Shown here piece by piece: positions 59,901-64,000 of a stretch of 64,000 nucleotides of DNA (position 1 is the stretch's first letter; each line of letters begins with the position of its first letter). The notes under the pieces are model-generated. The model was not told where the DNA came from. It saw nothing but the letters and a program-made list of their open reading frames with translations, and did no database searches. This DNA is from a candidate division FCPU426 bacterium (GTDB taxonomy: Bacteria > Oederibacteriota > Muellerivitia > Muellerivitales > Muellerivitaceae): contig PLZG01000072.1 in assembly GCA_003152075.1 (NCBI GenBank), positions 75,099 to 139,098 of the forward strand. The letters are read 5' to 3'. Position numbers and translations under genes: made by a program.

Positions 59901-61096
59901 ATGGTATAGGTCAATGTCACGGGATTGCTATTGGATAGGACGGTCGCGGGCGCCACGGTGGCCTTGACGGGCGAAACGTTTTTGGTCGAGTAAGGAACGA
60001 TGACGGAGGATAAATAGGTTGCATTATTCTGATAGTCCTCGTATTGCACCTGCACCGGGTTCGTGGCGCTCCCGGCCCAGATCCGTACGATGATTTGGCC
60101 GTTGGTCATAAAGGGGTTTAAGGGAGCCGAGACAAAGCTGGCGTTGGAAACGGGCGCGCCCGGCGTGTTCCAGAGGTTGAAGCCGGAAGAAGGAATATCC
60201 GGTTTGGCGAACAAATAAACCGTGTCCACGTTGGTCCGGGGGTTGTTATAGTCCGAAAGGGTGACCCCGCCCGCGCCGTAATCCAGGATGACCTCGAATG
60301 TCACGGGAGTGTTGGTGGCGTTGGAGGTTTTTTGGAAATATAAATTGGAAAGGATATTCGCTCCCCCCGCGGCATAACCCCCGGTAACGTTGGTGATGGC
60401 GTAAGAGGACGCGGCGGTATCGATGCCGGAAATGCCCGTAACACCCCCGGCCACGGGAACGTTTGTCCCAAAAGGGCCGCCCTGGCCATCGAGAAAATTA
60501 ATGGTCGCTGTGTCTGTCGGGGCGATCAGAAGGTCCGTCGAAACCGGATAACTGGCGGCGGTGGAATCCAGGTTGGCGTCCTCCAAGTAATAACTCGACG
60601 GGAAACCCTGGACCGTGATGGCGGCCCCGCCGATGACGCCCGCGAATATTCCCGGGTAAGTGTCCCCCGTCGTCACCGGGCTCCCCCCCGAATCCTGGAT
60701 ATAAACCTGCTCCGAATCCGATCCTGACTCGAACTTCATTTGAAAAGTAAGTACCCCATTAACGAAAGTAACGGAAGCGGGGCCGGTAGTAGTGACTGAA
60801 TTGCTGACAATGGTCACGCCCGGATCCGAAACTTTCAGAGGTGGGTTGACGGTGTTATAGAGGCCTACGGTCACCCCATCTTGATAGCCAGCAACGGTGG
60901 TATTACCCGCATTCAAAGCCGTGACCGTAAAGGTGTAGAAATTTTGGTTAACCTGGTAAAGGTTGGCGCCAGGGCCTGAGATAAGAAAGTGATCTACCTG
61001 GGCGAAAAGGCCTGAAGGGAGGAAAAAAGAGCCGAGGAGGAGAAGACAAAGGGTAACCGGGAAACCCCAAATCCCCTTTTGAGTTGAGGACGGCAT
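53969..61096 (-). CDS. Giant secreted protein: about 18 fibronectin-III repeats and FlgD-like C-terminus
   Basis: This 2375-residue protein has a signal peptide (about 1-32, ending GLFAQ). The N-terminal 500 residues are beta-rich with several different sandwich modules. From about 530 to 2260 I count roughly 18 FN3 domains by their PxxPxxL...LxW openings (for example PPNAPTGLTTSSSAAAITLN). The last 95 residues are a FlgD-type Ig domain (VEIHIYNISGNVIR, WDGTDRNGQVVASGVYFVEI), used in FCB bacteria as an outer-surface sorting or attachment tail. It is likely a long adhesin or surface fibre. The ATG follows AAGGAG. The PorV-like gene lies downstream on the same strand. Confidence 0.88.
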   Translation of the reverse strand: MPSSTQKGIWGFPVTLCLLLLGSFFLPSGLFAQVDHFLISGPGANLYQVNQNFYTFTVTALNAGNTTVAGYQDGVTVGLYNTVNPPLKVSDPGVTIVSNSVTTTGPASVTFVNGVLTFQMKFESGSDSEQVYIQDSGGSPVTTGDTYPGIFAGVIGGAAITVQGFPSSYYLEDANLDSTAASYPVSTDLLIAPTDTATINFLDGQGGPFGTNVPVAGGVTGISGIDTAASSYAITNVTGGYAAGGANILSNLYFQKTSNATNTPVTFEVILDYGAGGVTLSDYNNPRTNVDTVYLFAKPDIPSSGFNLWNTPGAPVSNASFVSAPLNPFMTNGQIIVRIWAGSATNPVQVQYEDYQNNATYLSSVIVPYSTKNVSPVKATVAPATVLSNSNPVTLTYTITNQYSSALTQITYQIPPNFVGGADWSFNTPVTSPVFGHPSSSAVVTSNPSGTSAPGTITVNFTAGSPMAVNEAVTLQMIGIATSESNSWPISLLTALSTSGNAPIDPSVPIVKTLGVPGAPGGLTAVPINFTTGGGAVSLSWTQPVTNENPTSYILTGAAGGTVTIAGIGTTTYTDNTAVNLTGYTYSLRSYNGVAQSPPANVGPVTAYANPNPPGPVTALSGGTSIQLNWPTPVAAAGAYPVSGYQVFMGPSGGETLLATVLGVGTTTYINSPLATSGVTYFYQVAAFDTQYPPGVGAPGTAHISGLTAENTQASGEPPGNPPTAAISLIYPGGSTPSTIMVSWIPPAPVNVLNGPITGYQIFKAQSSPVTSAYAPLTTVGAVTFFNDYNAPSTFSSGTAWKYYVVAIDNKGINSNQSNFVTQGVGPSAPTGFAVASVGTTSISFTWNPNPGVEGVVNYILNRDVVGPVTSINGTSVTDTTMSYGVNHTYYLTAADSGPVTGPHSVTLTMALVPNAPTNEAVSYIYGSNSISVTWFDPDTNLAQYLLFRKIDSGAYAGITHPPAGSVSYFDAAPASAGSTVSYIMLAENIAGDSVTYSTAAGLQIPPNAPTGLTTSSSAAAITLNWTANPGSENVTIYSVYRSTNPVSGFVSIGKATSPTITFNDGSALAGTNYYYQITATNPGGGGFPGGESLASASVTASLLLGPPASLTTTVLANNTSVALTWTAPANSSNLTGYNVYQGTTNNFASSVNLASLAATILSYTDSSPTTANAGVTYFYWVQGLNTAGAGATILKGVQLPPNAPVSLGAAPSAASIPVTWVANPGSEAVSFYTLYRGTSPNPVAALATSILGTNYTDITALTGTTYYYRLTATNTGSGSPATILGGISNYSSGIITGRLPQAPANMGVSLMNTNNDIAVTWTDVTGVDSNATSLTLYSNTSAVTAGAAVSQIIPANTTGVTQLAQNPDSTFYYWLQTNNAFGTGALTGPFSTLTYPAAVSLVSAVLDVDGVSRDLTWTPVGGADVTQYNIYREQLGASSFVSMGFAPAAGLTFPVKRTSPVLPGKSYIYKITAVNAAGEGASQNAVMVGIPPSKPTGVTALSGVSNAGVTVNLSWSDPNAASEGVTAYTVYQATTLTGTYSSIASGITITNYSDGSVTGTGVYYYVIAADDGTGQESPVTYTSAVAVTAFALPNPPGSFSGTAVPGAVNFTWSSAVATTYPVASYNITRVNLSSGVSTISNTVATSYTDSGLTNGVTYVYYLQAKDNLGNLSPASGPVTATPIQPPGPPTSVSVATGDQELQITWNAGVPGTYPIASYQVYRSVPGPLTLLATVGPTVTGYLATGLIDGNSYSYYLVSVDSNAVTTSLDISVNSTTVPGSPVALVVNPPSALSAAAGTAQVVLSWTDSVTVLGGAAVTGYTFFQSTSQLSGYVSVGFSGPVASPKTFSGLTNGSNYYYYMVASSTTGVSANSATVFGTPSLPPPAPTPLNVTDGNGQAALNWGASIPTAPVTIVNYKVVQRVLPAGVPVIFTTSGPVTTYAASGLTNGQTVVYQVAGVGSNNIPSALSSAVSAFPYAPFAPTGLNSTDGANGVTFNFTAPGTPWGVALYDLVRTPLGGGAPITIVSASNAVTDTSGTLGQLYVYTVAAIDAKGHTSAPSSPVTDSSGTPPAPPATFIVTAGDRQNLIDWQPSAPVTGAPPVAYYILTGVLGGPKTLPATTTWYLDTGLGTSTSANYSIQAVDATGVTIGNHASILVGPVNGTTNTNNLNPPTSLAVTATGTSTINLSWALPNDMGKIVGSFYVFRSSTFTGGYTKIATLTNSALAPVTTYSDISVSPNTTYYYLVQAYYLEPFPPTASPNSNHAWTTTPAPVVPPTPPVSKTMVFDANVLLPMTGQKLTITYVPPSTGDVEIHIYNISGNVIRYLYPGTATADTPNVTTWDGTDRNGQVVASGVYFVEIKAPGFHLVKKVAVVK

Positions 61097-61308
61097 AAAA
61101 ACTCCTTGATTTAACTAAAGAATATCGCATTTTAGGGGGCCATTCAAGGAACCCATTTCGGCCTTAAAAGGGACCGCGGAATGAAATAGACAGGGGTTTT
61201 AAGGGAGGGAGGCTTGCCGGACCATCGGGTTCAGGCTTGATTCCTAGCTTGTTTCCCATCATCCCCGCCCCTTTAGCAATCGGGGCCTGAAAAAGAATAC
61301 CGAAACTA

Positions 61309-62433
61309 TTACCAAACATCCCTGGTGTTATGCGTCATCACCTGGTCGTTCCATACGATCCTCGGCGCCGCTCCTTGGGCCACCAGCAGGCTGCGGGTGA
61401 GGACCTCCAACCCGGCGGCGTTGCCAATCATTCCCACCTCGAACCCGCCCGGGAAATTGCCGCTGGCCGTGGTGAATTGGGGAACCGCTGCGGGGGCGGA
61501 GGTCCAGGTGGCCGAGTTTGAGCTGACGCCGTAATTAAAACCGCTGCTCAAAATACCCGAGGAAACACTGGTTATATAGCTCCAGGAGGCTTGGGTAATC
61601 GTTGGGCTGCCAATGGGGGTGCCGGAATAGCTTCCGTTTGTCAGGGTAATGAAAGCCTGGGTGGGGTCGTCCACGGTGGAGTCATAGGCGGTCAGGATGG
61701 GTCCGCCGGGGAAGTTGGCGGCCGTGGTCACCCAATTAATAATGTCCTGCCCAAGGGTATTATCCGAAATGTAAAAACTGTTTATTTCCTGCCAATCCAC
61801 GTATTGCTTGCTTTGCCATTCCACCAGGCGGTAGGAAGGAATATCCCTTAACCCCTTGGCGTTGGTGGGCGTCAGGTAATAGTAAAAAAACCGGTAAACA
61901 TCCAGGGTCACGGTGGCCGGCCCATTCGCGCCGCTGAAGGCTATGGGAAACCCGGCGATGGAAATTAGGTTAAGGGGCGCGGTCGAGGTAATCGGGCCGT
62001 TGGATCCCATGAAGGTTTGGGAATTGTCATAGGCCGCGAAAAAAAGGCTGTTTCCAAAACTGGCGGGGATGGCAGCCCCCGTTATGGGCGAGAAAGAAGT
62101 GACTGTGCTGGGTTGGGTACGGGCCAGGCGGCTTCCGGCCAGGAGCGGAGGGGTGCCCGCCGCCAGTTGTATATACCCCACGAAATTATTCCCAAAAGTG
62201 GTGTTTTGCATCATGTGCTTATTGGAAAGGAGCCGTTCGTGGAGGCGCAGCATGCTTTGCTCGTTGAGCTTCTTCAATTGGGTGTGCATCTCATCCGCCG
62301 CCATGCCCTGGCTGGCCTTCATGAAAAGAAAAGTGATGGCGGGGGTGATAATGCCGATCATGGCGGTCACCAGCATCAGTTCCACCAGGGTCCAGCCCCC
62401 TTCCCCCAATCGCAGCCTGCCAAGTGATTTCAT
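61309..62433 (-). CDS. Prepilin-like protein (type IV pilin N-terminus)
   Basis: This 374-residue protein starts MKSLGRLRLGEGGWTLVELM. That is a basic leader, a GG cleavage site, then a hydrophobic helix with Glu5, as in type IV prepilins and pseudopilins, although residue 1 is Trp and not Phe. The helix is followed by a coiled region and a large beta-rich domain. It would be processed by a prepilin peptidase and placed in a pilus or type II secretion pseudopilus. The ATG lies 4 bases after the stop of the upstream gene, so the two are coupled; 18 in-frame upstream codons are not needed. Confidence 0.82.
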   Translation of the reverse strand: MKSLGRLRLGEGGWTLVELMLVTAMIGIITPAITFLFMKASQGMAADEMHTQLKKLNEQSMLRLHERLLSNKHMMQNTTFGNNFVGYIQLAAGTPPLLAGSRLARTQPSTVTSFSPITGAAIPASFGNSLFFAAYDNSQTFMGSNGPITSTAPLNLISIAGFPIAFSGANGPATVTLDVYRFFYYYLTPTNAKGLRDIPSYRLVEWQSKQYVDWQEINSFYISDNTLGQDIINWVTTAANFPGGPILTAYDSTVDDPTQAFITLTNGSYSGTPIGSPTITQASWSYITSVSSGILSSGFNYGVSSNSATWTSAPAAVPQFTTASGNFPGGFEVGMIGNAAGLEVLTRSLLVAQGAAPRIVWNDQVMTHNTRDVW

Positions 62434-62437
62434 GGCG

Positions 62438-64000
62438 TTACCGGTTGATGGTGATGTCGACGGCATGATAGCTGTAATGCTGGCCATAAACCTGGTTGGT
62501 GTTTTGGTTCATGCGGTAAGCCTCCACCCTCATCAAATAGTCCCCCTGGGGAAAATTAGCCGAGTTGGAGACGTCCCAGTTATACCAGGTAATGGCGTTG
62601 GCGCCGGTCACCGTCATCGGGTGGCCGTTCGTGGTATCCAGCACCCCCTTCACGGTAGGCTGGTCGCCCTGCATGAAATACCAGGTTTTCCCAGTGTCCT
62701 TGGAGTATTTGAGGTTGTAAATAAGGCTCACGGGTTCGTAGTAGGTGCTGCCGTTGATCGTATTCAAGGGCAGGGCGTTATTGGGATATTCTTCCGTGTA
62801 AAGATTGCCGGTGTTGGAGGTCACCCCCGGATAACGGAACCAGACGTCGGTAACGGGCGAGTTGGGTATCACCATGCCGTTCAGGGTGACCGGAAAGGCG
62901 GTGGTGACGGGGCTGGAAATCACCATGGGAATGGAGGTGGGATTGCCATATTGGGGCACCGGGTTGGTATAAAGCTGAACCAGGGGAAGCTGGACGATAT
63001 GCCCGTAGGTATTAGTAACGGCCATCTGGCCGCCATCCAGGAAGGTTCGCAGGATAAACACCAAGACCGACTTCCCAAGTTCGGCCACCCCCGTGCTGGC
63101 GGAGGGCGACAAGCCCGAAACCATGTAATAAGCCCTCTGGGTTCCCGTATCCAGCTGGACCACCCCAGCCCCGTTCCAAGGCCCATTGGACCCCGCGTCA
63201 TCGGAGTCGTAAAAAAGCCTTGAGAGACCTCCAACGGTTGGGATGCTCATAACCGACTTGGTGCTGTAGGGCGCGATAGTCCATTCGGTGGGTTTCGGGT
63301 TGCCCACGGTGTTGCTGGCTCCCGGCCAATTGATGGACCATTCCCGATCGCCATTCTGGATGGCCCCCAGGGGATATTGGAAAATGCCATAACAGGTCGT
63401 CGCCAGGGCGTAAATGTTAGCGTTAACGCCGTTGGTTTGTTGTTGGAACCAGTTGCCCCCGGTGGTCCCAGTAGTGGTTCCGTTGAGGAAAGAAGCGTTG
63501 GCCGACCTCTCGGCGATGTTTCCAAATTCCCTCCCAAAACCGTTGAGGGTATTCCCCCCGGTTGCTACTGAGTTGTGTAATTTCCGGTAATATTTTGACC
63601 CGATGCCGGCGATCGCGTTGGCGGGCGAAGGCAGATTGCCCCAATTTAACCAGGCATTGTAGGAGCTGTCCGGATAAAGCTCTCCCATCCAATTTCTCTC
63701 GTACCAAGTGTTGGCGGTGTTGGAAATAACCCTTTTGTTGAGCAAGGTTCCGGCCGCCACCCATCCGCTTTGGCCGTTTTGGAGAATTTCGCACACATTG
63801 TTGGTTCCGGCCACATTCCAAGGGCTCGTGATGTATTTCACGCCGTTGTCATAGGGGGCTTGGTTGGAACCCATTTCCCCGCCAAAGCCGAAATAAAACT
63901 CGTTGATACCGTTGATGCCGGCGAAGATGGAAGTGGTGTTCAACAAGCCTTGGCGGATCATTTGGTAATAACGGGGCAGGTCGACTTCAACATGCTGATC
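62438..64000 (-). CDS. Secreted-type protein of unknown function, 5' end outside the window
   Basis: The frame is open to the window edge: 13 codons precede the Met at 63961 and no stop is seen, so the gene is truncated at its 5' end. The 520 visible residues are rich in Asn, Gly, Thr, Tyr and Pro with no TM segment, typical of an exported beta-rich protein. The C-terminus (YLMRVEAYRMNQNTNQVYGQ then YHAVDITINR) reads like an Ig-like closing domain. It precedes the prepilin-like gene by 4 bases, which suggests a pilus-associated or surface role. I do not recognise the family. Confidence 0.75.
   Translation of the reverse strand, partial: DQHVEVDLPRYYQMIRQGLLNTTSIFAGINGINEFYFGFGGEMGSNQAPYDNGVKYITSPWNVAGTNNVCEILQNGQSGWVAAGTLLNKRVISNTANTWYERNWMGELYPDSSYNAWLNWGNLPSPANAIAGIGSKYYRKLHNSVATGGNTLNGFGREFGNIAERSANASFLNGTTTGTTGGNWFQQQTNGVNANIYALATTCYGIFQYPLGAIQNGDREWSINWPGASNTVGNPKPTEWTIAPYSTKSVMSIPTVGGLSRLFYDSDDAGSNGPWNGAGVVQLDTGTQRAYYMVSGLSPSASTGVAELGKSVLVFILRTFLDGGQMAVTNTYGHIVQLPLVQLYTNPVPQYGNPTSIPMVISSPVTTAFPVTLNGMVIPNSPVTDVWFRYPGVTSNTGNLYTEEYPNNALPLNTINGSTYYEPVSLIYNLKYSKDTGKTWYFMQGDQPTVKGVLDTTNGHPMTVTGANAITWYNWDVSNSANFPQGDYLMRVEAYRMNQNTNQVYGQHYSYHAVDITINR

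Overview
The window looks like a chromosomal piece of an uncultured Gram-negative bacterium. Evidence for an outer membrane is direct: signal peptides, outer-membrane beta-barrels, a PorV/PorQ-like protein, and a giant fibronectin-III protein ending in a FlgD-like Ig domain. The mix (FlgD-type C-terminus, PorV-like barrel, Thr/Pro-rich lipoproteins, full nuoA-N) suggests an FCB-like or poorly sampled candidate phylum, but no gene here fixes the lineage. The code is standard: TGA ends nuoA, several toxin-antitoxin genes and others.

Layout. 1-23 kb is accessory: small unknown proteins, an SDR, two stand-alone PilZ proteins, an ABC exporter, a LemA/GIDE pair, three toxin-antitoxin modules (Phd/ParE, RHH/RelE, and a three-gene zeta-type operon), paralogous Thr/Pro-rich secreted proteins, a DJ-1/PfpI protein, oxidoreductases and decayed gene fragments. 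23.3-38.4 kb is the complete 14-gene complex I operon nuoA-nuoN on the minus strand in canonical order, with a strong sigma70-type promoter whose -35 box abuts a near-perfect Rex-type operator; a second operator lies 82 bp further upstream. 38.8-48.9 kb holds a beta-barrel, gnd, a DUF1259 protein, a two-gene NitT/TauT-type importer without a binding protein, DedA, a DUF1573 protein and a nonsense-interrupted acyltransferase. 48.9-64 kb holds a class III nucleotidyl cyclase, a GxxExxY nuclease-fold protein, a pterin dehydratase, the PorV-like protein, the 2375-residue FN3 protein, a prepilin-like protein and a partial secreted protein.

The most unusual content is between the genes. I see six families of dispersed structured repeats. 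R1 (arms of tandem 9-nt units of the GCCACGAAC/CACCAAGGT type), R2 (palindromes with CATTGCGAGG ends) and R3 (CTCAAAACT arms) fill nearly every long gap of the nuo operon. One R2 pair tightly brackets a GIY-YIG nuclease gene, and R1 copies bracket a PD-(D/E)XK (GxxExxY) gene, so two repeat families each have a resident copy carrying a small stand-alone nuclease. R5, confined to 1.3-12.9 kb and always on the plus strand, is a two-hairpin element with a conserved TTGGGTGTGCC linker and a covarying first hairpin with a tandem G-A internal loop; I do not recognise it as any known RNA. R4 is a 150-bp MITE-like inverted repeat, and R6 is a short repeat that also seems to have entered a toxin-operon reading frame.

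How the parts work together: complex I under probable NADH-responsive control is the metabolic core; PilZ proteins and the cyclase point to second-messenger signalling; the barrels, FN3, Thr/Pro-rich and pilin-like proteins build the cell surface; the toxin-antitoxin genes, nuclease cassettes, repeats and gene remnants mark an actively rearranging accessory zone.
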